DNA from: Turritopsis dohrnii
Lineage: Eukaryota; Cnidaria; Hydrozoa; Anthoathecata; Oceaniidae
Length of the DNA: 64,000 nt
Assembly (NCBI GenBank): GCA_027922465.2
Contig: BQMF02000021.1
Span: 248,001 to 312,000, forward strand
Direction: 5' to 3'
Shown here: piece after piece, positions 1-12,965 of the stretch
How positions within the stretch are numbered: position 1 is the first letter of the stretch
Layout of the letters: each line of letters starts with the position of its first letter
Made by a program: the position numbers and the translations under genes
Notes under the pieces: generated by a model
Database searches by the model: none
What the model saw: the letters and a program-made list of their open reading frames with translations, nothing else
What the model was told of the DNA's origin: nothing

Positions 1-591
1 TTTTAATGGTTCTTTCTCTTGATGGTTAAAATGAAAAAGTTTGTCTAGTTGATTCATGATCTGCAATGTTGCCTATGTTGCCTATGCCTATTTTGCGGTG
101 AAGAAGGTAAGGTGCTATGTGGATTATCTTAATGCAAGCATGTAATTGAATGCATAGACTTTATTTAATTTATGAAGGTTGTGATAAATGAAAAGTTCTA
201 CCATGAAGGTCCTAGGTCATGATAAGATCAATCCTTTCCTTTATCTGAGTTTATTTACTTATTTTTTAATTTGAAATATTTGTACAGGTTTAAATGACTT
301 TAGTGTAAAATAAAAAGACATAATAGATTTTTTTTGTGTTAGGGATAAGGGATATAGATTATAAAACTATATATGCTATGGAACAAGTTTAGGGAAAAAT
401 CAATTCTCAATGTGCAATGTTAAGTAAATTTTGCTGTTATAGTCATCTTAGATATAAAGTGAACAGGGTCTTTGATCTGAATTACACTAGAAATAAATAA
501 CTTGCTTGTATGTGTTTCAATCTAAATGACTTTCGGCATTTTTTTATTCTATCTTTAAAATGTAATATATGTTCATATTTTTGCTTAATAG
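1..591. other. Intron of the MGAT5-like gene (upstream end)
   Basis: I see no exon here. The stretch is AT-rich and ends in a pyrimidine-rich tract with an AG at 590-591, directly before the first exon I can recognise. Because that exon opens in mid-protein, this stretch is most simply intron of a gene that begins upstream of the window. Confidence 0.6.
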
Positions 592-3500
592 GTGTATGTA
601 TCGAGTTCTTGATTCGTTTGGTACATATCCTGAATTCAACTACCCCGCATACCCTCATAAAATTCCTGGTGGAAGATCTGATTGGGCTAATCACAACCTA
701 CTGCCAATGCAGTTTCTGACTTTGTATCGTAAGTAGTGATCTTATGCAATAATAGTCCTTACAAAGTGAAAATTGCTTTATAAGTGAGAGTGTTGTCATG
801 GAAAGGCTTTGTTTGGGATGTTGGTGGAATGACATTCCATTCCTATTTCTTCTCAAGAGGTAAAGTTTTGCAGTGCTCTTAAGGGAAAGTTCTTCATCAT
901 TACAATTGAATTCTTACTAAACATGGCTTTTGATGTGTAATGCTGACCAGAAAGCATACCTTGTTGACTCAAAAAATAAAAGATTTTTTGACAGCAAGGA
1001 TAAAATCTTATAGCTTATTATACTTCAATTTGTTTGTAAGATCATTCGATTCTACTTCTCTTTAGCTCATACGCAAGACAACTCTTTCCTTGGCTTCGTT
1101 GTTGGCAGTAACGAAAAAGCTCGTCAAAAGACAGTTTTAAAGAAAGACAAAGCACTTCTTTATGCCAAACTTTCATACTACTTCGAGTCAAAGGTGACAT
1201 TGCTTCTGTTTTTTTCTTTTAGTAAAAGGGAAAAAATTTCCTAAAAAAAATTATGAATGTTATCATTGGATTATTAATGTTTACTTGAACTCTGACTGTC
1301 CATTATCAATGTGGATCCTGCAAATGTTCTACAATTTTTCAAACCTTCTACAAGCCCCTCTATAGTCTACGTTAGGTATCGTATTGCTTCAACGGTCCAA
1401 CTAGACAGTACCCATCTAACACCAGGTCACCAGTTGGTTATATGTAAAAGCTCGCTTATTTTAATGCTATGTCTAAGAGTTCAAACTTTTCAACATAAAC
1501 TTCAGAAAATTATTTGAAGCTGATTTTGGAAAGTTATCTCAATGTTGGAACCATTGGATTTACTAAAAGGAATTTCCTTTTTAACCAATAGGATAATAGT
1601 CGAATAGTCTCTTTAGTATTCAGTTGAAACGAGGACTTCATTTGTGAAATTTTATCATTATCTTTTGTCAGGAATTGATTGACTATCTGAAAACTATCAG
1701 CGAATATTTCGAAATACATGCTACAACGGTTGGTGTAAGTAGATTTAAGTATAATTATGTATAATTATGTATAAATATGTACAATATGTATAATTATGTA
1801 GATTTATGTATAATTATGTATAATTATGTATATTTATGTATAATTATGTATATTTATGTCTTATTAAATAACAACTAAAGTTATTCGTTATTCGAGATGT
1901 AATAACATTTTTCGTGTAGCGCAATGATATTCATGCTCCGTCGTCCCTTTTTCCTTTTTGTGGCGTTACGTCACTCACTGGACATCAGTGTACCTCATTA
2001 AAAGAAACTCTTCTTTAATTTTATCCTTAATGACCATTTGCAGCTTGTTTTTCCTTTCCCTGTAATGTTAAAGTATCTTTTTTTCATTTTTATCTCTTCT
2101 TACCTATCAGGAAAATATCCCTTCCTTTATCATCAACCATGGTTCAGTCAGTGGCTCTAAAGTTCGAGAATTGCTCCTCGAGTCAAAGGTAAATTTTTAG
2201 CGAACTCTGTCATAGAACATAATGTCGTACCGTGGTTTCAATACACTAGAGTAACAAGTAACATTGATTTAGAAATTGGTAATGATAATTAGCCCGGAAT
2301 GAAGAATGAAAAAGACATGTATTGAAACCATAGTGCGGCATTATTTGACACTATTTTCTATTACAACTGTTGTTATAAGATTCGTTTTACCGAGGGCTTC
2401 CTTATATGGAAGAGCGTCTCTTAAGAGGATAGCGAGAAATTTGACTCGTGAAATGGGGGGGATGTTGAAACTTCATTTATAACACAATCATTTTCCTCGC
2501 CGATTTGATTAGTATCTTATGATTTGCACCAGGAACCTGTTTGAAGCTGTTTATATTCTACCATTTTGTTTATAGCTGTTCATAGGAGTTGGATTTCCTT
2601 ATGAGGGGCCTGGACCGATGGAAGCAATGGCTTCTGGGACCGTTTTCTTACAACCAAAGGTGATAAAGTCGATCGTATTCTTTGTTCTTAACACAACTGC
2701 TGCTTGAAAGGAAGTACCTTGGATAAGTTCTTCTTTTTTTTCAGTATGAAGTTCCTAAAAGCAAACTTAATGACGATTTCTTCAAAGATAAACCGATTTT
2801 AAGGAAGGTATTCCTCTTTGTTTCAATCAACTAAAGAAACTTACTCCAGCTGTCAATTGCAAATCATTGTTGTACTGAGTTGCGGCAAAACCTTAATTTA
2901 ATTGCGAAATTTAAGTCCTTAGCTCTTGTTAGCAGTTCTCTTAACCAGTCATACAGCTTCCATCATGCAATGCTGTAGTTAATTGCTGTAGGATTTGCAT
3001 AAGCGTTCTCGATGGTATCTTCAGGAATATCAGTTCAGTTCGTTAAAGGCTTTTTTTCCTTTGAGATGTATGATGATCATATCTCGTTGCGTAGTGGTTG
3101 TATAACATATTATACAGGTGATGCAATACGGAGAACTACCAATTAATCCTTAAAAAATCTGTTTTGTTTGCCATACTTGGAAATACCGTAATATACACCG
3201 TGTAATGTATACCGTGTAATGCCTACATTACCGTGTAATATATACCGCAGCATAACACAATCAAACATTCCTAATAAAAATGTTCTCTGTCCGTGAAAGA
3301 GTTATCGGGAGTTCTCTGTATCATACTTTTTTTAACCTGTTAGCTCACTTCGCAAAGTCCTTATATGGAAGAATTCGTTGGCGAACCTTATTGTTATACC
3401 ATCGACATAAAGAACGACAAACTTCTTCGTTCTACGTTGCAACACATCCAGCAAATGGAGGTAAATTTATTTGAAGTCCATTTTTTTAAATGCAGATTTC

Positions 3501-6500
3501 TATAAGTATAATTCATAGCTTGGAGATTCTCGACACTTGTTTTCCTATTTTCCTATTATTTCTATGAAGATATCGCTGCGTGATACTGGTGCATCAAATT
3601 TTTAACACTTTATTTTGTATTACAGCGAAACTTCATATAAATACAAAGAGCCTTAAATTTAGGGTAATATAGGGCAAGATGAGTCGTCGGGGTAACTCAG
3701 GTCATTATAACTTGAAGTGTAGATATAGAGCTTTAGAACAAAATGGTAGGTGAGTAGTGACGGTTGTTATGTTAAATATTAGGTTTCTAAGGCTCTATCT
3801 ACACTTCATGACTTAGTGACCCGACTTACCGCGCCTACCCATCTTACCCCATGTTACCCAAATACTTGTCCCTTATATTGTTCTTATTTTGGTCTTGCAG
3901 CCATTAACACCCAAGATACCGAAAGAATTCACCAATAAAGGCATGTTGGAACGAATTTTCGTCTTCACTGAACATATGGTGAGTGTATTGAACTCATTCT
4001 GAAGACAGTCTGCTATTTGTGACTGTCATGATGGACGTAATGATCTATTTCCTATTGGACGTTCAATTTCAAGATCGTCGTGTATATGCAGTGGAAATCT
4101 CTCCCACACTTCCTAGTTTAGTGGAAAGAACTCTTTACGTTTTTTCACTTCATCTTGATATCTTTCTGTGTTACGTTACTGTGTAGTAGTAGTAGTGTGA
4201 GAGTACAATAGCACAGTTTAGTGTAACATCTTAGTGCACTCATTAAAGTCCATTTGTTCTCAACTCCCCTGGTGCTGCGATAGATAGATACTCAAAAGAA
4301 AAAAATAATTAAGCTTGATGAAGGATTTTAAGTAACTTGTTTACATAGGGGTTCAAAGTGCTATGTGATAAATCGTTTTGCAAACTCTATAATAATCAAC
4401 ACCGCAACCGCCCCTTCCCACACCGGAATACTTTACTACGGATATTTTAGGAAAGGTACTGACTTCACACGCCCGAGCACCCGATACAATTCTCTCGGCA
4501 CACCCGAGCACCCGACACAATTCTCTTGACAGACCCGAGCATTAATTTGCTAACTGTGATATTTCAGGATTATTGTCATGCCAACGCACCAAGATGGCCG
4601 CCGATTGACCACTTGCAAGTGTTTGTATCGGAGCGTGGTCAGTCGTGCAAGGATGTTTGCATGGCGAAAGGTACGTGAATAGCTATGGTTTGTCTGAACA
4701 TTCTCTTTGTCTTAGTGGGCCTTTTTTTAGGTGCTGGAAATGTTCCAATCGGGAGAAAGCGGGAAAAACTATTCTTGTGATTGTAAACTTTTTACTTTTT
4801 CAAAGATCATCGAAAAAACAGAAGCTAGTTTCTTTTTCCCATGTCGCTTTGATGTTTTTCACGTATTTTCATCTGGATGAAAAAACCTTACTCAGGACCT
4901 ATGATAGGGACACTGTAAGTTTTTGGTGAAACTTGGTGAACAAGCACCGGGAAGGAGGACATTTCTTTAGATAAGCATGCAAATAAAAGCACGATTTTAA
5001 CGAAACTGTTTTGAAATGATTTTGACCACTGTGATGGAGTTGCCAATAATATTTACGAGACAATCGGTTGACTTTGTTTTTTGTTAGGCCTGTTTTACAC
5101 TGCATTTATTGTTTTCCTCTACAATATGCGTTTCACATCTCAGCAGAAATCTTCAATTAGTTTTCTCGTTTAGGTTTGGTGTGCGAACGAACGTTTTTTA
5201 ATGATATCAATACACGACAAAGTATAGAAAGGTACAATTTATTCATTCACTCATTTGTTGATTAGATTTATAATTTTCTAACGTGTTGCTAGATTAAGCT
5301 TCTTTTTTATTATCTCTGTATTGATGCCTTAATGTCAAGAACGAGATTCTTGTTTAAAGAAACTACGGCAGTCATGTTAGTGATTGTAACAATCTTTTAA
5401 AGATCTTATATGGGAAGCGTAACCGATCACCCAGCCGGCACATTTATTGAAAAACCTCTGCGAAGGAGTGCATTTCTATAGAAATTTAAACAGAATTTCA
5501 AAAAAAAATCCTCTCCATCACAGTGACTTTTTGACGATTTTGCCCACTGGACAGAGGGAAATGCCTATTTTTGTGCTGCATATGTGCCTCCCCCATTTTT
5601 ATTTTTCGCTGCTTTATTCAAGAACATGCTCCCCCGAGAAGCGTAGGGGCGCATAGTTAGTCGTTTCCTTTAAAAAATTGAGTGGCGCTTATTCAGAGTG
5701 TCCCGCCCCCTTTTCCGCCATCACTCATGACCACCTTTTAACGTTCACGCCCTTGTTTGTTTCTGATATTTACCAAGCAATTTTGTTGATACTTTTATAC
5801 CATAATAACGAAGTATTATTTTCTCTTTTTCTTAATATTGGGCGTAGTGTCTCATACATTCACCCTGGGAGCTTATAAGAGATTTAATATCCCGTATAAA
5901 AATCTTTCACTTGAAACGGTAGCGGAACTGAAAAAAGGTTTTGTGAAGAAGCTTTTTGCCGGATAAACCTGAAACTCAGCTAAGCATAAAAAACATTAAA
6001 CCAATAGAAATTGTTTCAACATGAAGGCGGTAAAAAATGCTTACTACTTGCGGCTGATAAAAGACAACTTTTACTTGGAAAACATAGGAATATAACACAA
6101 CCTCCATAGTCCATATAAAAGACGGTGACATCTTAACACTTTAATTTGTTAAAACATTGACACAGTGTCAACTCGAAAACTCAAAAAACTTTCTCGGTGA
6201 GTGTTCGAGTTCTCACGAGTCGACAGTTAACAAGTCGATTTTCCATAGATATTTATTTGCGTCCAGATAATATTGGAGAGCAACAATGAATAACTTCTTG
6301 AAATGAATAATCTGTTCTACACCAACCGTAGCTCTGGAAACCATTTAGCGGCACTTGTTAAATTTTAATCTGATAGTCGAAGGGCGTATTAAAGAAAGTG
6401 ATCGTTTAAATAAAATTGAAATGCTCTTACAGGCAGCATTTTCTGATCAGGCTGCTATTCAGTAAAAACCCTTTCGAAACACTTTCATGGAGCGCTATAT

Positions 6501-7219
6501 ATGTAAGTAAGTAAGTAAGTAAGTAACGGGAGTTTTTAGTCCTTGGGCTTCCATCCGTAATGGTTGGTTCTTCCGCCCGCCGACTTGCAACTATTAGTTG
6601 ACTTACCGCCAGAGATACGTATAGCATTGCTCTAACTTGCCCAAAGGCCAGTGTGCAGTCAGTCGATGGCTCCTAATGGGCTGACACGCTGCTTTTAAAG
6701 CGCATCGGAGTGGTGTATTGAGATACGACATGACTGGACTCGAACACGGGTCGCAGCGGTCGCACTCAAAGGTACTAACCACTACACCATCGCTGCACAA
6801 GTGATATATTACTAGAATTTTTCAAATTTTCGCGGTCCATTCTAGGTTTGGAGAATGCAGCTAATAAAAAACACGGAAAGTTGTCATGAATTCAAAATCC
6901 AAAATCCAAAAACTTTGCCAGTGTTCCAAAATCTGTTAATCACAGCAGAATCAGTGGATGGGATGAAACAGTAAAACAACTGAAGTGTCACACTCACCTT
7001 ATAATTTTCTATTTCAGATATTCCAATATCACTTGCTCGTCAGTGAAACCAACCATGCATCTGCACCCACCGTCATTCGATCCAGTATCGAACATATGCT
7101 TCCTGCAAGAACAGGGCATGTTATATAGCTGCATGCACGAGGAGATCTATTACAGAAGGCTGTGTCCCTGCAGAGATTATGAACACGAGCAAGTTGCACT
7201 GTGTAAGGATTGCCTATGA
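592..7219 (+). CDS. MGAT5: Alpha-1,6-mannosylglycoprotein 6-beta-N-acetylglucosaminyltransferase (GT18), 3' part, 11 exons
   Basis: Family role: a Golgi type II membrane enzyme that adds a beta-1,6 GlcNAc branch to N-glycans using UDP-GlcNAc. Exons seen: 592-728, 1066-1193, 1672-1734, 2111-2188, 2576-2659, 2745-2807, 3344-3460, 3901-3978, 4568-4670, 5174-5231, 7018-7219. All introns are GT-AG and every junction keeps phase to the TGA at 7217-7219. Recognisable family segments in order are RVLDSFGTYPEFN, PHTQDNSFLGFVV, the donor-site loop GVGFPYEGPGPMEAMASGT, LTSQSPYMEEFVGEP, DYCHANAPRWPP and the Cys-rich C-terminus ending CRDYEHEQVALCKDCL. About 370 codons are present; the transmembrane segment and the start lie upstream of the window. 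Introns hold two foldback MITEs and a SINE without touching splice sites. No breaks are seen, so the gene is probably functional. MGAT5 versus MGAT5B cannot be settled from this part. Confidence 0.93.
1746..1862. repeat. AT-rich tandem repeat (TATAATTATG units)
   Basis: Around ten imperfect copies of a 10-bp unit, tataattatg with ttt/aaa variants, run directly behind the third MGAT5-like exon. This is a simple intronic minisatellite. Confidence 0.85.
2220..2342. mobile_element. Short foldback MITE in MGAT5-like intron
   Basis: The left arm beginning taatgtcgtaccgtggtttc is mirrored by the right arm (…gaaaccatagtgcggcatta) about 100 bp later, giving a ~123-bp hairpin-forming element with ~27-bp arms and a few mismatches. 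No coding capacity. No clear target duplication was identified. Confidence 0.65.
3186..3250. repeat. Short ACCGTGTAAT repeats
   Basis: Four imperfect copies of a taccgtgtaat motif, one inverted, lie in an MGAT5-like intron. They may be part of a degraded element; no function is inferred. Confidence 0.5.
3662..3859. mobile_element. Foldback MITE with GGGTAA ends
   Basis: A ~198-bp palindromic element: the left arm (gggtaatatagggcaagatg then acttgaagtgtagatatagagc) is matched by the right arm (gctctatctacacttcat … catcttaccccatgttaccc). The arms cover nearly the whole element with a short loop near 3755. It sits in an intron 41 bp before an exon acceptor of the MGAT5-like gene. Confidence 0.75.
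5424..5550 (+). repeat. Dispersed repeat, copy 1
   Basis: About 125 bp including cagccgg, ctctgcgaaggagtgcattt and cacagtgactttttga are repeated in the same orientation at 36198-36322 with few differences. The short ORF running through this copy is not conserved in the second copy, so I treat it as non-coding. Confidence 0.8.
6501..6798 (-). mobile_element. tRNA-derived SINE, family A, minus orientation
   Basis: Read on the minus strand, it begins with a tRNA-like head (ATGGTGTAGTGGTTAGTACC as box A region, GTTCGAGTCC as box B), continues for ~200 bp and ends in a (TTAC)n tail, seen here as (GTAA)n at 6503-6526. A near-identical plus-strand copy lies at 40791-41078. It lies in the last intron of the MGAT5-like gene. 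The two short minus-strand ORFs crossing it are artefacts. Confidence 0.9.
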
Positions 7220-7254
7220 TGAACAAGTTGCACTGTGTAAGGATTGCCTATGAT
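7189..7254 (+). repeat. 34-bp tandem duplication across the MGAT5-like stop codon
   Basis: The stretch caagttgcactgtgtaagga and following bases starts at 7190 and again at 7224, a period of 34 bp. Copy one encodes the last residues and the stop; copy two falls in the 3' UTR. The second copy is untranslated because the TGA in the first is intact. Confidence 0.9.
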
Positions 7255-9262
7255 GCGAATTATACAGTAGTGATTATGCAATTGGTTGTCATTGTTGGTG
7301 ATTATTGCCATGGGAACACCAACAAAAACTTGAGCAATGATCACTATTTATCACAATGTAATGTTTGGAATATAACGAAATATTGGTAAAAGTGGTCCGG
7401 AAAAGAGCTCTCGATGACTGGAAATCGTTGAACTACTGAAATGGTTGGGTACCAATTTATTTACGCCAGTATGTCGGTCCATTATGACTTGCTTGTTACT
7501 GAGTGGGCGCAATTTTTATTTACACCAGTATGTCGGTCCATTACGAACTTGTTTATTTGTAAGAAGATTCTAGGGTGAGTTTTGATAACTTATTTTGCAC
7601 GCCACAAGTATTTGGTACTCCCATTGATAACTACAATATCGAGCGGCTATACAACGAAATCGCTTAGATTATTTGACGGAATTTCCCTCGTCGGGAAAGT
7701 TTTGTGACGTGAAAAAGATTTGACGTGACTTTTCGGCGATGCTCTTTGCAGCGTTTGTCTTCAAATGATAGCCTCGTAGCAGTAGTGCACCTAGTGGATA
7801 GCTTCGCCGTAACCCTAGCAACAAAAGCGGTCATTTAAAAAAGCCACATACGTCAGATGCCAAATAATTGTGGGAATCATTTATTCGAGTGTGTTTTTTT
7901 TAATTTTTCTAGTATAGACGTTTTTTAATTGGTCCGTATGCTATTTTCAATAAACGTTGTTTTTAGTCACTCAGGTAGAAATACTTTTGTATTTAAGACT
8001 TAGAAAAATTTTTTAAAGCTATTATCAAATTTATTAATATTCTAAAGTGTTCATTTTTGTACTATTTTCAAATGGTATCCATTACGCCCATCACGCCCTT
8101 TATGAGATAACTATCCGCCAGAGCTATCGCCCTCTTACATAGCAATCAAATTTCGTTTGGTGTTTTATTTTGAAAAGCAAAATCTTTCCTCCTTCTCCTC
8201 CATGCTATGGTAAAATACTACGTTTGTAACTTGCATCGAAGGAGGCCTCGTCATTAATCTTGATAAAATTCCGAGATTTCTCACTCTGCAGACAGCGAAG
8301 ACCAGCAACTGGAGTAGGCGAAGCGGGAAAGCGAAAGTGAAAGTAGCCGAGTAGCAGAGACAGTTAAAGGAAATGAGGGCTCGTGAAGATGGCAATGGAG
8401 ATGGCCCCTAGCAGCATTCAAACAATCTATGGAATGCTCTTCAGAGGCAGAAAAAATCTCTTATGGTACACAAAGAAATAAGGTTCGCTACATCTTTGGA
8501 AACAACGTGGAAACACGTAGCACCTTTACAGCAGGTATTTGATCATACAAAAGTGAACTTTAACATGTAGAGATTTCTATTGGAAGCCATGTCACAACTG
8601 CACGAAAATGTTAGAAGACAAGACATCCAGCAACATGTTTATTTTTTGTGATCACTTTATTTACTTTAATCGTGTTTGAAATTCCAACCAATGGTGTTAT
8701 TTATTCTATATCACGTGGTAGGCGAGCAAAAAAAGAAGGAATCCTGAAATAACTCTTACGTCATACAATATAGTGCACTCCCCTCATACCAAGATGGCAA
8801 GGTCATAAACAAAACGTCATTCATTTGAAACAAGCCAATACTTACGTAAATCGAAAAGCGAGGTAATCAATGAAAACATGAATTTCTTTGTCTGTACGTA
8901 GTGCGTCTGTTAAATGTCTACTTTGCTACGATAAATAGCAATTACCTTTTTGATTTATTATCTCACTTTCGATTTTACGCTGGCCTTACCTAGCTACCAA
9001 TCAACATAATATTTGTGTTGCATGGATAAGGAGGTAATGCTTTGACAGTTTTGAACTTAGGTGATCAACGTCATCATCACATATTAAAAAGTAAGAAGTC
9101 CTAGGGAAGGGTCTGTTTTATAACTGTTTGTTTCGATATTTTTTGACTACAGTCCTTGTAGAAATCATGTTTTGGAATTTTGTAAATTCTATTCTAGTAT
9201 ACTTTCGAAAAACGTTTGCTTGATATTGTATCATAAACGTGCTGTTTTTTATATAGCCCTAA
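7255..9262. other. Intergenic stretch without recognised gene
   Basis: It holds the 3' flank of the MGAT5-like gene and AT-rich sequence. A minus ORF at 8165-8395 has no recognisable domain and no conserved copy. Two near copies of a segment containing cagtatgtcggtccatta lie at about 7463-7550. I see no RNA gene. Confidence 0.5.
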
Positions 9263-9532
9263 AGGCCAATTTCCATTCAAGAAAATATCCGCGCGGACGT
9301 AGGTAATCCACGCTCAGTGACTTAGAACGCATGCGTATTGGCTAATTCATAAGCGTAATTATGTCCGCTCAGCGAGCAAAAATAAAGTTAAAAAATTTTA
9401 ACTTTTTTTAAGCCCGCCGATGTCCGCTGATAATTTCAGCCAATCGTGTCTTTTGATTTCCATTTGCAGCTGTTTGGCGGCTCGGAAAATTCTACGTCCG
9501 CGCGGGCATAAGCGTTGAATGGAAATCGGCCT
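9263..9532. mobile_element. 270-bp MITE flanked by TAA
   Basis: The left end aggccaatttccattcaa is the inverse of the right end ttgaatggaaatcggcct, and the inner arms also share a cgcgcggacgtag block. TAA flanks both sides (9260-9262 and 9533-9535). A 3-bp TAA/TTA duplication fits the PIF/Harbinger superfamily. No coding capacity. Confidence 0.75.
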
Positions 9533-12474
9533 TAAGTATCGATTTGTCCGTCCGACATAAACAAGTGTTTTTGTAACGGACCCGATGTCTACATGAATAA
9601 TTTAATCCAACCATTCTTAAAAAACAAATAAACTCGAACTTCAAACGAAAAAGTTGTTCATGAAATTATCGAGTTTCTTGGGTGCTAGTTTAAAGGGATA
9701 CCATCAACATTCCGAGTTATTAGAAGTTCCTTTTCGTCACCTCGATGTTAATCAACATGCCTATGACGTCAGGTTAAATCTCTACACGAGTGTGTGTGAA
9801 ACGCAAAGTTTGAAGCGATGCTTTTTTTAAAAGTCAACAAAATAAATAAAAGAACTCAAAGAATTTGCTTATGCACATTTCTGCTTTTCTTTTCTTCTTT
9901 TCCTTGCTTCTTTAAAAACAACCCCCCGAACATAAATCCGTTCAGCTTGGTGCTTTTATGTCCTAATTCTTCCCAAAGACATCTTCGCAAAATCCGTATG
10001 TTGGAATATTTCGCAGAATGTACTCTCCCAAAGTTTTTGAAATATGTTTTGAAGTTACTTCTCGCAAAAATCGCTGTAAAGGGGGTTAAAAGTTCAGGGG
10101 GTATAGTACAGCAGAATTAACTTCAAATTTTCATTTAAAAAATAACATGTTTTACAGTCAGTTTTATTATTGTGTTTCGCCACGTGTGCAACAAACCTTA
10201 AAGCGTCCAGCTGAAACTGGATATCCCTCATGACCAAGCATGTGATTTTGAATCTATAAATACAAAGAAAAACAAAAACATTCGATCTTTTCTCACAGAC
10301 AGATTTTGAAACGACAACTTGGTATCATATCTAAAGGTTAGTTACTTATGGCTTATTAATACCTTCAAGCTACCATTATGATATACCAATAACGACATAC
10401 TATAAGAGTAATTATTTTCTGTTGTTTATTCCGTCTGCCATTTTACAAAGATTTACCAGTCTCTTTTGTCAATCACAAAATTAAAAGTAGGATGAACAGA
10501 CGACAGTTACTGCAAAAACTGTTAGTACTCCATCAGTAGTCAGTCAAAATTCCTCTCTATTCGTACCTTTTGAAGAAATACTCTGCAAAAAGTATTATGA
10601 TCTTGTAGAGCTTGGAATTTGTTAAAAGCATAAATGCGATCGTCTGCTCTCATCAACCTTTTTGAATAAATGGGACAGTAGGTTGTCTTTAAACTCGATC
10701 ACCCAAACAAAACTTGAAACAAAATGTTGTTAGACTCAGTGAGCAAAATAGTCAAAAGTTACTGAGATGGAGGTCTTTATCGAAATAGTGCATACATTTC
10801 CATTGAAATGCAAATTTGCTCACTAAGTGGTATATTAGAATGCAGTTTCAATGCAGGAGAGCCGCTATCTGTATATCAAAAACTTAAGAGACCCTGGGTT
10901 GGAGGTTGTACTGTTTTCTTTTGGTTGAAAGTATCTTATTCTCGTTTGAGTGAAAGATTTATTAAGCAACATTTTTCTCGTTTATACCAGATAGAAATAA
11001 CAAGATTTTGACCGTAAACTTTATCATCAAATCTTATAAGGAGTAGTCGAATTCATCTATACACTGTAATTTAATTCAACATTTTTGAGAAAGCCGAAAA
11101 GAAATTTTCACACGGGATATTAGTGTTTTTTCAGTTGACGCTCGTTATCTCGAGACTTGAGAAGGTACCGGAAGAAAAGTCCGAGATGGAGGATGTTCGA
11201 GGTAACCGATGCCAGTGGTGCAAAAGTTCGAGATGGCGAAAGTTTTAAAATTGAGACAAAAATCACATGCATTTTTCAGCCGAAATTTTAAGAGCTAGCT
11301 TTCTTTTGACTGCCATGTTGGAACAATAAAAAACGCAGCGAACAAAATACAAGCAGTCAATTTTTTTGAAGTTTTTAATCGCATAATTTTTGTGCGAACA
11401 TTCCAATAGAAAAATTGGAACAGAAGTTCGCAATAACGAACGTCAACTGTATGTACAATTAGTTAATAGTGCCTCGTTTTGATGCAGTAGAATGTCCACA
11501 GAAATCCTTTAGTGAGCTCACTTGCTCTAATGAAAATTGTACTGGAGCCGGTATAAATGATGTCCGACTTATAGTTGAGGGTCGGTAAATGATATAAGAT
11601 ATGAATGCAGTCTTTAAACATCACATGAATTTGGTACTTGCATACATATTGTTATCTTTCAAGTGAGAATGTTTATCATCACCCACTGTCATTATAAATG
11701 TAAACATACATGAAATTCTTCCAAACAATTTCAAGCAAATAATAAGAGCTTTATTGACGAAATTTATTTACAAATATAATAAATACCTTGCTAATGTTAG
11801 TAACAAGCGAAACCAAGTAAGTAACCATACGAAAATACGAAGTTTCAGTGGAAACATAAATTTTATTGCCAAGTTTCGGTCGTCAATTTTTTTGAGTGGC
11901 AATAATTGGTAAACGTACCCAATGATGATTATCAAAATCTTTTAGCTGAAGTGAAAACCCCAAAGTTTTTTTATTTAGTCCTTATCACCAGCTAAAAGTC
12001 AAAATCATTTATTTCTCTTAACAGAAGAGCATCAGGAAATGTTTAATCGAGTGACGATCTTAGATGTCAATTTGTTCTTTCAAGTGATAATTAAAGAAAG
12101 TTTGCGCAAGCTGGTATTGGGTCTGCACATTTGCTGGTTTCACTTTGTGTCCAGTGATGTGGTACATGACTCCTTTTTTGAGTGTGAATGAATCAATAGG
12201 ACAAGAAAAAATTTCAAAGCTCGAACAACATTTCATAATAACTTCACAAAACAAGATTGGGTGTTCAAAGCAAATAAGCCAATGAAAGGTATAAATAAGG
12301 CATCCTCATTTCGAGGCAGTAGGAAATCGGACCATTTGCACAAGAAATAACCTTGGTAAAAATTTCCACGACGTCTATTTATATTTGATACAGTTGCAAG
12401 AAATGTTCTTTCGTTTACAACTTATGTAGACTTTAAAATTCCCGAGTAATTGTCAGGGATTTCAAAATGACGTA
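9533..12474. other. Intergenic stretch with two TATA-like sites
   Basis: No gene is recognised. The plus ORFs 9818-10120 and 10808-11011 show no domain and biased, low-complexity composition. Two core-promoter-like patterns are visible: tataaatac near 10255 followed by a possible donor (ctaaaggttagt, ~10335), and ccaat followed by ggtataaataaggc near 12290. Either could start an unannotated transcript, but nothing downstream confirms it. Confidence 0.35.
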
Positions 12475-12609
12475 CCTTATCGGGGAAAAAAAATCGGGGA
12501 AAAGTGACCAATTTTTTTAGTGCGTGACTAAAATTTTCCCCGACCAAATTTTCCCCCGATTTTTCTGCACCCGACCAAAAACTTTCCCCGACTTTTTTCC
12601 CCGATAAGG
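12475..12609. mobile_element. Small MITE, TA-flanked, CCTTATCGGGGAAAA ends
   Basis: The ends ccttatcggggaaaaaaaat and the inverse (…ttttttccccgataagg) enclose 135 bp with TA on both sides. The interior repeats cggggaaaa/ttttccccg. It pairs with a related copy at 12671-12802. A TA duplication suits the Tc1/mariner superfamily. The minus ORF over it (12422-12616) is an artefact. Confidence 0.75.
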
Positions 12610-12670
12610 TATACAATTACTCAGACGTTATTGTTATATCTTCATCATTTTCTTCTTATATTGAAAATAA

Positions 12671-12802
12671 TTAATCAGGGAAAAGTGACTAATTTCAAAA
12701 TTTAGTCGGGGAAAAGTGAAATTTCTTTAGGTCACTAAAATTTTCCCCGACTGAAATTTTCCCCAACTAAATTTTTTACCGGCTTTTTTTTCCCTGATAA
12801 GG
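12671..12802. mobile_element. Second, diverged copy of the CCTTATC MITE
   Basis: Same architecture as its neighbour 61 bp upstream (atcagggaaaagtgact … ccctgataagg), with more substitutions and a poorer left end. Two copies this close suggest local hopping or one element breaking up. Confidence 0.65.
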
Positions 12803-12965
12803 TATTGCTTGACTTTCTTGTCATTAAATGAACGATAGATTTCATTTTCAGATGCATATATTTTCAGAAAATGGATTTTACTTTAATTAGATCATGACGA
12901 GGATGGTTTAAATTTCCGACAACACTTGAATAAGAGGACCTAATTCAAATATTGTGTACAATGAA

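Noticed and set aside
9818..10120. 100-codon plus ORF with a signal-like N-terminus
   Set aside because: Biased, low-complexity composition, no domain, no conserved copy and no promoter or splice support.
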